Assembly (NCBI RefSeq): GCF_023516505.1
Contig: NZ_JAMGBB010000001.1
Location: 434,001-498,000 of the forward strand
DNA: 64,000 nt
Reading direction: 5' to 3'
Source: Sphingomonas brevis
GTDB lineage: Bacteria; Pseudomonadota; Alphaproteobacteria; Sphingomonadales; Sphingomonadaceae
Positions 9,220 to 18,460 of the stretch are shown here, piece by piece; position 1 is the stretch's first letter, and each line of letters starts with the position of its first letter. The position numbers and the translations under genes are program-made. The notes under the pieces are model-generated. The model saw only the letters and a list, made by a program, of their open reading frames with translations, was not told where the DNA came from and did no database searches.

Positions 9220-9964
9220 GCCCCTCTCCGCATGTCCTGCAACCCGGGTCTCTTGGAAGCTTCATGGACTTCCACGTCAAGGAGAGGCCGTCGAACAGGT
9301 GCAGCGTGCCCGCCGGGTCGGGCGCGATGCCGACAATCGCGCGGATTGCGATCAAAGCGGCGAAATTCCCGACGATGCCGGTCAGCGCGCCAAGCACTCC
9401 AAGCTCGGCGCAACTATCGCAATCGTCGGCATCGAACGCGTCGCCGACGAAACAGCGATAGCAAGGCTGGCCACGGAACAATCCAACCTGCCCCTGGAAT
9501 TGCTGCGCCGCCGCGGAGAGCAGCGGAATGCCAAGGCGAACGGCGGCGTCGCTGACCGTCAGGCGAGTGGCGAAATTGTCGGTGCCGTCAATGATCAGAT
9601 CATGGCCTGACAGGATGGCGTCGACATTGTCGGCCTCGATCCGATCGGCGACCGTGCGGCATTCGACATGTGGATTGCGCTTACCGATAAACCTAGCAGC
9701 GAGATCGACCTTGCGCTGGCCGACCTGATCGCTGGTGTAGAGCGGCTGGCGCTGCAGGTTCGACAGTTCGACCCGGTCATCGTCGATGAGGGTGATATGG
9801 CCGATACCGGCGCCAGTCAGGGACGGAATCGCACCTGCCCCGATACCGCCGGCACCAGCAATGGCGATCCGTGCCGCTGTTAGCTTAAGCTGGCCCGCGC
9901 CGCCGACCTGTGGAAGGACGATGTGCCGCGCGTAGCGGTCCAGTTCCTCGTCAGAGAGAGCCAT
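9203..9964 (-). CDS. MoeB/ThiF family adenylyltransferase
   Basis: An E1-like enzyme that adenylates the C-terminal glycine of a ubiquitin-like sulfur carrier (MoaD or ThiS) for molybdopterin or thiamine synthesis. The 253 residues contain the ATP-binding loop [25 protein letters not shown], a candidate catalytic Cys in [13 protein letters not shown], and two CxxC pairs (CYRC and CRTC) that would hold the structural zinc. The sequence does not decide between MoeB and ThiF. The ATG at 9964 overlaps the end of dut by 14 bp, and its own end overlaps the Lrp gene, so the three form one unit. Confidence 0.85.
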   Translation of the reverse strand: MALSDEELDRYARHIVLPQVGGAGQLKLTAARIAIAGAGGIGAGAIPSLTGAGIGHITLIDDDRVELSNLQRQPLYTSDQVGQRKVDLAARFIGKRNPHVECRTVADRIEADNVDAILSGHDLIIDGTDNFATRLTVSDAAVRLGIPLLSAAAQQFQGQVGLFRGQPCYRCFVGDAFDADDCDSCAELGVLGALTGIVGNFAALIAIRAIVGIAPDPAGTLHLFDGLSLTWKSMKLPRDPGCRTCGEGHEART

Positions 9965-10400
9965 GACCGCCGGTCGAGCCGAATCCGCCCGCGCCGCGCG
10001 CGGTTTCGCACAGTTCGTCGACCTCATCCCATTCGGCGTGCGTGACGGCGGCCGGCACGAGCTGGGCGATACGCTCCCCGCGGCGGATCGGGAACGGCTC
10101 GCTTCCGTGGTTGATCATGATGACTTTGAGTTCGCCGCGATAATCGCTGTCGATCGTGCCCGGCGTGTTGGGAACGGTGATCCCATGCTTGAGCGCAAGG
10201 CCCGAGCGCGGGCGAACCTGGATTTCATAGCCGTCGGGAATTGCGACCTTGAAGCCGGTGGCAACGGCATGGCGCTGTCCAGGCATCAGGTCCAGGTCTT
10301 CAGCGGCGACCACGTCCATGCCCGCCGCACCGTGGGTGGCATAGCTGGGCAAGGGAAGGCCGTCGCCATGAGGGAGGCGGGCAATAGAGATTCGCAACAT
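9951..10400 (-). CDS. dut: Deoxyuridine 5'-triphosphate nucleotidohydrolase (dUTPase)
   Basis: It hydrolyses dUTP to dUMP and pyrophosphate, keeping uracil out of DNA and feeding thymidylate synthesis. The 149-residue trimeric-type enzyme has its five motifs visible: [39 protein letters not shown] and the C-terminal [11 protein letters not shown]. The ATG at 10400 follows GAGG; upstream in-frame sequence lacks similarity. The pairing with coaBC upstream is common in bacteria; here a small exported protein gene lies between them. Confidence 0.95.
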   Translation of the reverse strand: MLRISIARLPHGDGLPLPSYATHGAAGMDVVAAEDLDLMPGQRHAVATGFKVAIPDGYEIQVRPRSGLALKHGITVPNTPGTIDSDYRGELKVIMINHGSEPFPIRRGERIAQLVPAAVTHAEWDEVDELCETARGAGGFGSTGGHGSL

Positions 10401-10461
10401 TGACCAGCCTCGTTCGCCGCAGGGATAGCTGCGGGGCTGGATATCAGTGCTGGGTGCGGCG

Positions 10462-10872
10462 TCAATGCACCGAGATTGTAATCTCGCCCCGGTACCAGCC
10501 TGCGGCATTCTCGCCCGTCGGCCGATATTCTCCGGCACGAGCCATTTGCAGCACCGCACCGCCGGCGGCCTGCTCGATCGTGGGGCAGTTGAGCCGCTTG
10601 ACGACAACTTCACCCACATTGCCATCGGCCATGAAACGCACCAGGAACGGGATATTCATGTTCAGGCGCGTCTTGGACTGGCCGGGTTTGGCGCATTCGC
10701 CAAATGCCGCGGCCTCGATCTTATCGATGAGATCGTCGGAAATTCTCAGGGTGCTCGATCGCTTGACCCACGGGATATTGGACCAATCGCCACCGGCGAC
10801 GGATACTTCCGATCCTACCGCCGACACATCGCCGCTCACCGCCGCAAGTAACGCCAATCCCAAATGAAGCAT
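10462..10872 (-). CDS. Small exported protein with a TonB-C-like domain
   Basis: The 136 residues begin with a signal peptide ([18 protein letters not shown]). The second half has the pattern of a TonB C-terminal-like domain: [20 protein letters not shown], then a helix with aromatic/charged residues, then GEITISVH. Proteins of this type are often periplasmic and stand-alone in Sphingomonadales; the function is unknown. The ATG at 10872 follows AAGGAGG, a very good ribosome site. It sits between coaBC and dut, which are neighbours elsewhere. The TonB-like call is from shape only. Confidence 0.55.
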   Translation of the reverse strand: MLHLGLALLAAVSGDVSAVGSEVSVAGGDWSNIPWVKRSSTLRISDDLIDKIEAAAFGECAKPGQSKTRLNMNIPFLVRFMADGNVGEVVVKRLNCPTIEQAAGGAVLQMARAGEYRPTGENAAGWYRGEITISVH

Positions 10873-10936
10873 GACAGGCCTCCTTCATCGACTTCGCCCG
10901 GCGTATCACAGGCGAGTGGCCTACGTCGAACGCTGT

Positions 10937-12133
10937 TTAGCCTAGCTTTCTGGCGATCCGGTCGATCAGCCGCGCAGCGACCTCGGTCTTGTCCATCGGC
11001 CCCCAATCCTCAGCGCCATCCGCGGCCACGAGATGAACGTGATTGCGGTGCGATCCCATCACGTCGCCAGAAACGTCATTGGCAACGATCCAATCGGCCT
11101 GCTTCGATCGAAGCTTCGATCCGGCATTGGCGACCAAATCGTCCGTCTCGGCTGCAAATCCGATCAGCAGGGTGGGTCGTTCGGGATGGGCTCCGAGTAT
11201 CGCGAGTATGTCGGGATTGGGCGCGAAACGCAGCTGTGGGGGCCCATCCGATTTCTTGAGCTTCGAGGTAGCGGCTTCGACCTTCCAGTCGGCGACCGCG
11301 GCAACCAGGATGGCGGCGTCGGCGGGGAGGGCTGCCTCCACCGCGTCGGCCATCTGCCGGGCGGTTTCGACGTCGATCCGGCACACACCACCGGGCGTTG
11401 GAAGTGCGACCGGCCCGGCGATCAGGGTGACCCGAGCGCCGGCCTGGGCGGCGGCGGCGGCGATCGCGAAGCCCTGTTTGCCCGATGAGCGGTTGGCAAT
11501 GACCCGCACGGGGTCGATCGGCTCATGGGTCGGGCCGGCCGTGACAAGGACGTGCTTGCCGGCGAGCAAGCCCGCATCGGCAACGTCGATCGACACTGCC
11601 TTGTCCAACATCGGCTGGATCCGCCGATAGATGTCGATTGGTTCGGGCAGCCGGCCGGGACCAAACTCGCCGCAGGCCATCGGCCCTTCGTCGGGTTCCA
11701 GCACGGTGATTCCATCGGCCTTCAGCTGCTCGACGTTCCGCCTGGTCGCGGCATGCTGCCACATACGGACGTTCATTGCCGGGGCGACTACCACCGGCTT
11801 GTCGGTTGCCAGGAGCAGCGTCGTCGCCAGGTCGTTTGCTTCGCCCGCCGCCATCCGGGCGATGAGATCGGCGGTGGCCGGAGCGACCAGGACGAGATCG
11901 GCCGCGCGGGACAGCTGGATATGGCCCATTTCGGCCTCATCCTTCAAATCCCACAGCGAGGTGTAGACCGGGCTTTCGGCGAGCGCGGCAAGGCTCATCG
12001 GCGTCACGAAGTGGGAGCCGCCCTCGGTCAGCACGGGCGTGACCTCATGCCCCTCCTTGCGTAGCAGGCGGATCATCTCGGCCGCTTTGTAAGCGGCGAT
12101 GCCGCCGCCGACGATGAGGAGGATACGGCTCAT
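10937..12133 (-). CDS. coaBC: Bifunctional phosphopantothenoylcysteine decarboxylase/synthetase
   Basis: Two steps of coenzyme A synthesis in one protein: CoaB joins cysteine to 4'-phosphopantothenate using CTP, and CoaC decarboxylates the product with FMN. The 398 residues have the N-terminal flavoprotein domain (VGGGIAAYKAAEMIRLL, GHIQLSR with the active His, APAMNVRMW, MACGEFGPGRLPEP) and the C-terminal synthetase domain (VTAGPTHEPIDPVRVIANRS, KLKKSDG). The length is normal. It starts at ATG 12133 and is followed downstream by the small exported protein and dut. Confidence 0.96.
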   Translation of the reverse strand: MSRILLIVGGGIAAYKAAEMIRLLRKEGHEVTPVLTEGGSHFVTPMSLAALAESPVYTSLWDLKDEAEMGHIQLSRAADLVLVAPATADLIARMAAGEANDLATTLLLATDKPVVVAPAMNVRMWQHAATRRNVEQLKADGITVLEPDEGPMACGEFGPGRLPEPIDIYRRIQPMLDKAVSIDVADAGLLAGKHVLVTAGPTHEPIDPVRVIANRSSGKQGFAIAAAAAQAGARVTLIAGPVALPTPGGVCRIDVETARQMADAVEAALPADAAILVAAVADWKVEAATSKLKKSDGPPQLRFAPNPDILAILGAHPERPTLLIGFAAETDDLVANAGSKLRSKQADWIVANDVSGDVMGSHRNHVHLVAADGAEDWGPMDKTEVAARLIDRIARKLG

Positions 12134-12159
12134 GGGGACCGATATGGCGCTCCGCCTAG

Positions 12160-13839
12160 CTATTTCGCAAGGTCGGCCGCTTCATCCTCGATAATCGATG
12201 GCGGGACGATACCCGAAGCGAGAATCGCGCCAAAGGCATCGCGGAAGACGAACGGGCGGTGCGCGACCTCGGCACGGTGCGAGGCCAGCGCCAGCAGATG
12301 GTCGAGCTCCATCTTGCCGACAATGTAACTCGGGCCGTAGCCGGGCTGCCGGAGGTAGAGCAGCTGCTCGAACCCAACCAGGCGGCTAGTCGCGTCGGAC
12401 CAGTAACGCGGTGTCCATTCGGCGTGGAACTTGCCTGCATCGGCCAGCCCGATCTCATTGGCCTGCACGCGCAGCGACGCGAGGCCGCGGGCGGCACGAT
12501 TTGCGAGCATGATCCAAACCAGCTCACGGCCATGCGGCTCATCATCATATAGGCCGGCCTGCATCACCATTTCTTCCATCGCCGTCGCGAAACCCTCGGA
12601 CCGGTCGGCATAAATGTTGAATAAGGGCGGCGTTTGCCGGACCGGGCTTGAGTGCGGTTCGTGGCGCAGGCGGGCGAGTTCAATCCAATGATATTGGTGG
12701 CTCGAGAGCGGCAACGGATCCAGCGCCGTCACATGGGTGAAGAAGTTGCGCTGCTCCGGTGGCGTATAGCTGCCCGTCTGGCCATTGAGTGCGTCTCGGT
12801 AAAAAGGCCTGTCAGCGATGAAGCCGGCGCCGGTCAGCAGGGCGTAAAGCTTTGCTTGGCGCTGCTCCGCCATCGCGCGATAGGCGGCCGGGTCACTGAT
12901 CTCGACGATCGGCGGGGCGGCACGGTTGCGCACTTCCTCTAGCCGAAGCGACGTCAGCGAGCGGTCCAGTTCGCGTTGAAGAAGGGCCTTCTGTGCGTCG
13001 AAGTCGTAAGGGCTAAGGAGGACATGGCTGAGGTACCAATCATAATTGTCCTTGCCGACGCCCGACGCGCCGGTGCGGCGAGGGGCTTCGGCCCTGATCC
13101 ATGCGGCGAATTGTTCAGTCGCCATGCGGGCATCGTGCACCGCCTTACGCAATGCGGGACTGGATCCTGCCAGGCTGGCGGGACGATGCCCTCCAAGATC
13201 GTTCATCACCAATGTACCGGCCTCAAGCTGGGCCAGGACCTCGCCTTGCTCGTTGAAGGCACGGTCGCCGTAGGCCCAGAGATCGTGCGCCTGACTGCCG
13301 GCCAAATTGATCCGCGCGTCAGCGAGCATCGCCGGGACTGCCCCGATCAACTCGGTGAGCTTCGCATCGTCGGCGCGGGATAGCGGGTAAGTGAAATTGT
13401 GGAGGTCGATATTGGGCTCGGCCGAGGGACCCTCGTGGGCCGGTACATCGCTCATCTCGGCGAAGATGGTTTGGTAGAAGCCGGGGTCGCGCGCCCATGG
13501 CATCAGCACGCGGTGAAAGAAATCGAGGCCGTTCATTTCCGCTTCGACCAGCCGGTAATCGCCGTTCTGCGACGCGGTCCAGCCGGTGCGGTCGATCGCC
13601 GCGAGACGCTGGCGGAATTCAGGCAAGCGGGCGTAACGGGCGGCCGTCGCGGCGGCGCTGTAGTCGGGCCGGCCCTTGGCGATCTTGGGATGGGTGAATG
13701 TGCGCCAGTCGGCGAATAGCTGGACCAGCTGGCCATGGGTCCCCTGTGCTGTCGCTGTGGCGGATGGGGCCTGGGATTGGCCGACGGAAGGTAGGGAAAT
13801 GGCCACAACCGCGGCAAGGCAAAGGGCAAATCGGCTCAT
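12160..13839 (-). CDS. Exported DUF885 family protein
   Basis: The protein has 559 residues with a signal peptide ending near SVGQSQA. The region RSEGFATAMEEMVMQAGLYD and the helical repeats around it resemble the DUF885 family, large alpha-helical exported proteins annotated as putative peptidases. No zinc-binding HExxH motif is seen, and activity is not shown for this member. The ATG at 13839 overlaps the stop of the upstream membrane protein gene as ATGA, so it closes the ubiE-ubiB-membrane protein operon by coupled translation. Confidence 0.7.
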   Translation of the reverse strand: MSRFALCLAAVVAISLPSVGQSQAPSATATAQGTHGQLVQLFADWRTFTHPKIAKGRPDYSAAATAARYARLPEFRQRLAAIDRTGWTASQNGDYRLVEAEMNGLDFFHRVLMPWARDPGFYQTIFAEMSDVPAHEGPSAEPNIDLHNFTYPLSRADDAKLTELIGAVPAMLADARINLAGSQAHDLWAYGDRAFNEQGEVLAQLEAGTLVMNDLGGHRPASLAGSSPALRKAVHDARMATEQFAAWIRAEAPRRTGASGVGKDNYDWYLSHVLLSPYDFDAQKALLQRELDRSLTSLRLEEVRNRAAPPIVEISDPAAYRAMAEQRQAKLYALLTGAGFIADRPFYRDALNGQTGSYTPPEQRNFFTHVTALDPLPLSSHQYHWIELARLRHEPHSSPVRQTPPLFNIYADRSEGFATAMEEMVMQAGLYDDEPHGRELVWIMLANRAARGLASLRVQANEIGLADAGKFHAEWTPRYWSDATSRLVGFEQLLYLRQPGYGPSYIVGKMELDHLLALASHRAEVAHRPFVFRDAFGAILASGIVPPSIIEDEAADLAK

Positions 13840-14912
13840 GCGGAAGCTCCTTGGTGCGATTGGCGGCGTACCGCCTTCGCAAGGTCGGCGAATGCCTTGG
13901 GAACGAACACCAGGCCGACAAACGACAAAGGCGCGGCAATCAGTGCCCAGTAGAATGTGTCGGTTCGAGCGAACAGCGCAACCATCGTGCCGTAGCCGGC
14001 GAGCAGGATCGCGGTCCTGAGCGCCCATCCCGCGCGGACCGAGGCCCACCCGAACAGCGACAAGAAAAGCAGGATCGAGGCGATCGCGACCGGCAGGCGG
14101 ATTCCCATGGTTACCCTGGCAATGCTTTTCAGCGCGAACTGCAGGCCCAACAGGCCCGACCAGCCAGGCGAGGCCGGGTCATCTGGAACGACAACTTGAG
14201 CGACCCATTGAGCGTGCAGGGCGATGTAGATTGCGAACAGAAGGATTACCGCCGCCCAGGTGGCGGCCTCCTTCCATCGTTTCTCGATCAGCGCGAGGCC
14301 GGCCATGGCGAGAATCATGGGGAGGGCAAGCTCGCGGATCATCAGGGCCGCTGCGCCGGCCAGCACCGCCGGCCAGATTCGCTCCGGCCGGTAGACAGCG
14401 ATCATCAGCGCCAGCAGCAGCGCCGCCCAGCTTTCGTGGAACAGGCCGGTCTGCGGCTGGAGCAACCCGCCGAGCCCGCCGGCGATGAGGATCAGGCTTG
14501 CGGCAAGGAGCAGCTTGGGGAGGCAGGCCCGGAGCCTGATCCACCAGGCGATCATCAGCGCCGCCGACAGCAGCCAGAAGAGTACCACCATCACCTGTTC
14601 GCCAAGCGCGGCATAGATTGTCGCGTGGGTTGGCAGGCGGAAAGTGAAGAAAGGTTTGAGCGGATAATTGCCCTTGCGCAGCTCAGCGGCGGTGGCCCGG
14701 TAATAATTCTCGCCGCCCCGAACACGGGTGATGATGTCGCGGTACAGCTGGAGGTCGCTGTGCTGCGCCTCGGAAGTGCGGACCTTGGGTGCGGGACTGG
14801 TTGAGGCCGACCAGTTACTGGCTGCCAGCAGCACAAGCAGTGTCGCGATCAGCGCCAGTGCCGGACCCCTCGACCAGCCTTCAAATCGAGTCTGGAACAC
14901 CCCCTTCAGCAT
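13836..14912 (-). CDS. Polytopic membrane protein of unknown function
   Basis: The 358 residues hold about nine to ten hydrophobic segments. The first soluble loop (after one membrane helix) has the segment YRDIITRVRGGENYYRATA, similar to the loop of polyprenyl-phosphate-dependent glycosyltransferases of the GT-C type, but the usual acidic motif is not clearly present. I cannot name the function. It starts 3 bp after the ubiB stop and overlaps the DUF885 gene by 4 bp, so it belongs to the ubi transcript. Confidence 0.6.
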   Translation of the reverse strand: MLKGVFQTRFEGWSRGPALALIATLLVLLAASNWSASTSPAPKVRTSEAQHSDLQLYRDIITRVRGGENYYRATAAELRKGNYPLKPFFTFRLPTHATIYAALGEQVMVVLFWLLSAALMIAWWIRLRACLPKLLLAASLILIAGGLGGLLQPQTGLFHESWAALLLALMIAVYRPERIWPAVLAGAAALMIRELALPMILAMAGLALIEKRWKEAATWAAVILLFAIYIALHAQWVAQVVVPDDPASPGWSGLLGLQFALKSIARVTMGIRLPVAIASILLFLSLFGWASVRAGWALRTAILLAGYGTMVALFARTDTFYWALIAAPLSFVGLVFVPKAFADLAKAVRRQSHQGASA

Positions 14913-14915
14913 GGC

Positions 14916-16451
14916 TCAGCCGACCAGCCAATAGGTCAGCGCGGCGGCGATGGCGGCCGAGCCCAGCGCGATCGCGAGAGGCGCCATCCAGCTCTTTCCC
15001 TCGATCACCGTAACATCGGCCAACGGTGGCGGTGGTGGTGCCGCGCCAGCCGGCGGATATGCTGCATCGATCCGGCGAATGAGGTCTGGGATCAGCTTGA
15101 AGGCGCGGACGGTATCGACGATCCGGTCGGCATAATAGGCCTCTGGGCCAAGCTCGGTTCGAAGCCAATCCTTGAGGAACGGTTCGGCCGCTTCCCACAT
15201 GTTGATATCAGGGTCCAGCGTGGTCGCGACGCCTTCCTCCATCACCATCGTTTTCTGCAGCAGCAGCAGGTGCGGCTGGGTCTGCATGTCGAAATCGCGG
15301 GTGATCGAGAACAGGCCCTCGAGCATGCGGCCGACGCTGATGTCCTTGACCGGCAGGCCGCGGATCGGCTCGCCGACCGCGCGCAGTGCCGTCGCGAACT
15401 CGGCGACGCTGTGATGCGGAGGCACATATTGCGCCTCGAAATGAATTTCGGCGACCCGGTCATAGTTGCCGGTGATGAGCCCGTAGAGAATTTCGGCCAG
15501 CCAGAGCCGCGCCTGGCGGTCGATGCGGCCCATGATGCCGAAATCGATCGCGGCGACACGGCCGTCCGGCAGCGCGAACAAATTGCCCTGGTGGAGGTCG
15601 GCGTGAAAATAGCCATCGACTACCGCCTGGCGCAGGAAGGCACGGACCAGGGTGGTCGCAAGCGCCTTGGTGTCGTGGCCGGCCGCGATCAGTTCATCGC
15701 GCTTGCTGAGCTTGATGCCGTCGAGCCATTCGAGCGTCAGCACGCGCCTCGCCGTACGCCGCCAGTCGATTTCCGGAACGTGGAAGCCGGGCTCGGCAAC
15801 CATATTGTCGCGCAGCTCCGAGGCTGACGCCGCCTCACGCTGCAGGTCGAGCTCGCGGCGGGTCCACTGCTTGAAATGGGCAATGACCAGGCGCGGGCGG
15901 AGGCGCTCGGCCTCGCCGCCCAAAAGCTCGACATGGGCGGCGGCCCATTCATAGGTTTCGATCGCCCTGGCTAGCTCCTCCTCGATGCCGGGGCGAAGCA
16001 CCTTGACCGCGACCTCCCGTCCTTCGGTGGTGACGGCGCGGTGGACCTGGGCGATCGAGGCAGCGCCGACCGCCTCCTCATCAAATTCGCTGAACAAGGT
16101 ATCGAGTGGAGCTTCGAGAGCGCGCTCGATCGCGGCCTTGATGGCCGGGAAAGGCTCGGGCGGCAGGTCATCCTGCAGCTGGAGCAGGTTTTCCGCTGCG
16201 GCCTCGCCGACCAGATCCGGGCGCGTCGAAAGCGCCTGGCCAAGCTTGATCGCTGCCGGACCGATCTCCTGCAGCGCCGCCGCATAGTCGGGCACCGGTG
16301 GCATTGCCGTACCAAGGCGGGCGACGCGGCACAGGCGGCGGACGTTGGGTGGGGTCAGCGGATCGCGTTCGATCCCCTGCAGCGCGCCATGCCGCGCCAG
16401 CGTCCTGCCCCATTTGAGCAGGCGCCACAGATGAGTGACGGCAGCGGTCAA
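14916..16451 (-). CDS. ubiB: Ubiquinone biosynthesis protein UbiB (ABC1/ADCK family atypical kinase)
   Basis: An atypical protein-kinase-like ATPase needed for ubiquinone synthesis, acting at the membrane. The 511 residues show the UbiB signatures: KLGQALSTRPDLVG (KxGQ), the Ala-rich loop GAASIAQVHRA, the ExD-type segment ELDLQREAAS, DLHQGN, and DFG in AIDFGIMGRI. The C-terminus is a proline-rich linker and one or two membrane helices. The start is TTG at 16451, overlapping the ubiE stop as TTGA. The open frame runs further upstream but only antisense-like low-complexity sequence is added. Confidence 0.93.
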   Translation of the reverse strand: MTAAVTHLWRLLKWGRTLARHGALQGIERDPLTPPNVRRLCRVARLGTAMPPVPDYAAALQEIGPAAIKLGQALSTRPDLVGEAAAENLLQLQDDLPPEPFPAIKAAIERALEAPLDTLFSEFDEEAVGAASIAQVHRAVTTEGREVAVKVLRPGIEEELARAIETYEWAAAHVELLGGEAERLRPRLVIAHFKQWTRRELDLQREAASASELRDNMVAEPGFHVPEIDWRRTARRVLTLEWLDGIKLSKRDELIAAGHDTKALATTLVRAFLRQAVVDGYFHADLHQGNLFALPDGRVAAIDFGIMGRIDRQARLWLAEILYGLITGNYDRVAEIHFEAQYVPPHHSVAEFATALRAVGEPIRGLPVKDISVGRMLEGLFSITRDFDMQTQPHLLLLQKTMVMEEGVATTLDPDINMWEAAEPFLKDWLRTELGPEAYYADRIVDTVRAFKLIPDLIRRIDAAYPPAGAAPPPPPLADVTVIEGKSWMAPLAIALGSAAIAAALTYWLVG

Positions 16452-17176
16452 ATTTTCCAGCCGCCCCAAATGGCGACGAGGCCGCCGAGGATCGGCTCGA
16501 CACTGGTCGACTTGAACCCGGCCTCGCCGATCATCGCCCTGAACTGTTCCATGCGCGGAAAGCGGCGGATCGATTCGACCAGATAGCGATAGCTGTCTTC
16601 GTCCTTGGCGACGGCTTTGCCGATGCGCGGGATGACATGCTCGGAGTAGCGTTCGTAGAGTTCGCCGAAGCCCGGCCATTCGCTGGTCGAAAATTCGAGC
16701 ACGTAAAGGCGGCCGCCGCGCCTTAGCACGCGGTGCGCCTCCCGAAGGGCGGCGGGAATGTCGGTCACGTTCCTGATTCCAAAGGCTATCGTGTAGGCGT
16801 CGAAACTGCCGTCTGCGAAGCTCAGCCTCTCGGCATTTTCGACCTGCCAGCTAAGGCCGTGGATGCCGCGGGTCTCGGCGCGCTTCTTGCCGACCTCCAG
16901 CATGTCCGCATTGATGTCGCTGACCATGACCCGCGCGCCATTGGCGGCCATGCGGAAGGCGATGTCGCCGGTGCCGCCGGCCATGTCGAGGATTTGCTCG
17001 CCCGGCCGCGGCTTCACCTTGGCGACGAAACGGTTCTTCCACAGCCGGTGCATGCCGCCCGACATCAGGTCGTTCATCAGGTCATAGCTACCCGCGACTG
17101 ACGAAAAGACGCCGCCGACCCGCCGGGTCTTTTCCTCGGGAGTGACCAGCTGGTCGCCGAAATTGACCTTATCCAT
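16448..17176 (-). CDS. ubiE: Demethylmenaquinone/2-polyprenyl benzoquinol methyltransferase UbiE
   Basis: A SAM-dependent C-methyltransferase in ubiquinone synthesis. The 242 residues contain the SAM loop ILDMAGGTGDIAFRMA, the family signatures YDLMNDLMSGGMHRLWK and FGIRNVTDIPAALREAHRVL, and the C-terminal LGGLVAIWGGWK. The ATG at 17176 gives the usual N-terminus MDKVNFGDQLV. It is divergent from mutM with 48 bp between starts, and leads the ubiE-ubiB-membrane protein-DUF885 unit, where each gene overlaps or nearly touches the next. Confidence 0.96.
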   Translation of the reverse strand: MDKVNFGDQLVTPEEKTRRVGGVFSSVAGSYDLMNDLMSGGMHRLWKNRFVAKVKPRPGEQILDMAGGTGDIAFRMAANGARVMVSDINADMLEVGKKRAETRGIHGLSWQVENAERLSFADGSFDAYTIAFGIRNVTDIPAALREAHRVLRRGGRLYVLEFSTSEWPGFGELYERYSEHVIPRIGKAVAKDEDSYRYLVESIRRFPRMEQFRAMIGEAGFKSTSVEPILGGLVAIWGGWKI

Positions 17177-17224
17177 GGCTGCGGGCTCTAGCGAGGTTGC
17201 CGCCGCTTCGCCATACGCCAACAC

Positions 17225-18040
17225 ATGCCTGAGTTGCCTGAGGTCGAAACAACCGTTCGCGGACTGGAGCATGTGCTGAAAGGCAGGCGCATAAGGCGCC
17301 TGGAAACAAGGCGCGCGGATCTGCGGCGGGCGTTTCCAAAGGATCTGGGACAGCGACTGACGGGCGCGCGGGTCACGTCGCTCGGCCGCCGCGCTAAATA
17401 TGGACTGGTCAACACCGACCGAGGTGACACGATGGTGTTTCACCTCGGCATGTCGGGTGCCTGGCGGATCGACCCGCAAGAACTTGGCAAGCATGACCAT
17501 TTGCTGATCGAGACTGATGAGGGGAGGCGGCTCCACCTGCGTGATCCGCGCCGGTTCGGCTCCGTCGACCTGATGCCGACTGACGAACTGGCCGAGTGGC
17601 CGGCGTTCAAGGCGCTGGGACCCGAGCCGCTTGACGGAAGCATCACCGGCAAATGGCTGAAGGAACGGTTCAGCGGGCGAAGCGCGGCTGTGAAGCTGCT
17701 CCTTCTTGACCAGCGGATCGTTGCCGGACTTGGCAATATCTACGCATGCGAGGCGCTGTACCGGGCGCGGATCGACCCGCGCAGGGCGGCCGGCAGGATC
17801 AGCGGGCCGAAGCTCGACGCCCTCGCCGAGGCGATTCCCGAGGTGCTTTACGACGCTATCCGGGCCGGCGGCTCGACGCTCAAGGACTTTGCCGCGCCCG
17901 ATGGCGAACTTGGCTATTTCTCGAAACAGTTCGACGTCTACGACCGGGAGGGTGCGCCGTGCCGGGGCTGTGCGGGGATCGTGAAGCGAATCGTCCAGGG
18001 CGGCCGGTCGAGCTTCTTTTGTCCGAGCTGCCAGCGCTAG
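17225..18040 (+). CDS. mutM: Formamidopyrimidine-DNA glycosylase
   Basis: It removes oxidised purines (8-oxoguanine, FapyG) from DNA and cuts the strand. The 271 residues start with MPELPEVETTVRGL, where P1 after Met removal is the catalytic nucleophile and E2 is essential. The helix-two-turn-helix GLGNIYACEALYRARI and the C-terminal zinc finger (CRGCAGIVKRIVQGG...FCPSCQR) are complete. Transcribed away from ubiE; rpsT follows with its own promoter inside the gap. Confidence 0.97.
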   Translation: MPELPEVETTVRGLEHVLKGRRIRRLETRRADLRRAFPKDLGQRLTGARVTSLGRRAKYGLVNTDRGDTMVFHLGMSGAWRIDPQELGKHDHLLIETDEGRRLHLRDPRRFGSVDLMPTDELAEWPAFKALGPEPLDGSITGKWLKERFSGRSAAVKLLLLDQRIVAGLGNIYACEALYRARIDPRRAAGRISGPKLDALAEAIPEVLYDAIRAGGSTLKDFAAPDGELGYFSKQFDVYDREGAPCRGCAGIVKRIVQGGRSSFFCPSCQR

Positions 18041-18049
18041 CACAGGCGG

Positions 18050-18078
18050 TTGACGATTCGCGGGCCTGACGCTAGGGG
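18050..18078 (+). promoter_or_regulatory. Probable rpsT promoter (TTGACG-17-TAGGGG)
   Basis: TTGACG at 18050-18055, a 17-nt spacer, then TAGGGG at 18073-18078. The predicted start is about 60 nt before the rpsT ATG. The -10 is far from the enterobacterial consensus but has the same TAG form as the boxes ahead of both tRNA genes here. Confidence 0.55.
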
Positions 18079-18145
18079 GAGCGCCACGCCGGTGCGGCCC
18101 CATGGGCGCGCGCCGCTTTTATTTTGGAAATATAAGGACTTTTCG

Positions 18146-18409
18146 ATGGCGAACACGCCGCAAGCCAAGAAGCGCATCCGCCGCAACGCCAACCGTGCGG
18201 CGATCAACGGCGCCCGCGTCAGCCGCATCCGGACCTTCATCAAGGCCGTCGAGTCGGCGATCGCGTCGGGCAAGAAGGACGATGCCGCTGCGGCGCTGAA
18301 GGCTGCCCAGCCTGAAATGGCTCGCGGAGTCGCGCGGGGCGTGATTCACAAAAATACCGCGTCGCGGAAGTTCTCGCGGCTGACCAAGCGGGTCGCTTCG
18401 CTCGGTTAA
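18146..18409 (+). CDS. rpsT: 30S ribosomal protein S20
   Basis: A primary 16S rRNA-binding protein of the small subunit. The 87 residues are strongly basic and helical, beginning [19 protein letters not shown] and containing the family segment [15 protein letters not shown] near the end. The ATG at 18146 follows AAGGA at 18134. The gene stands between mutM and dnaA, a conserved alphaproteobacterial order, with a promoter upstream and a hairpin downstream. Confidence 0.97.
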   Translation: MANTPQAKKRIRRNANRAAINGARVSRIRTFIKAVESAIASGKKDDAAAALKAAQPEMARGVARGVIHKNTASRKFSRLTKRVASLG

Positions 18410-18437
18410 TTTTTGATTTACGTTAGGTTTCGGGACG

Positions 18438-18460
18438 GGCCGTCGGATTTACCGGCGGCC
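18438..18460 (+). terminator. Hairpin terminator after rpsT
   Basis: GGCCGTCGG (18438-18446) pairs with CCGGCGGCC (18452-18460), with one G-U pair, around the loop ATTTA, followed by TGTTTC. The T run is short, so termination may be partial. It lies 28 bp after the rpsT stop. Confidence 0.6.
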
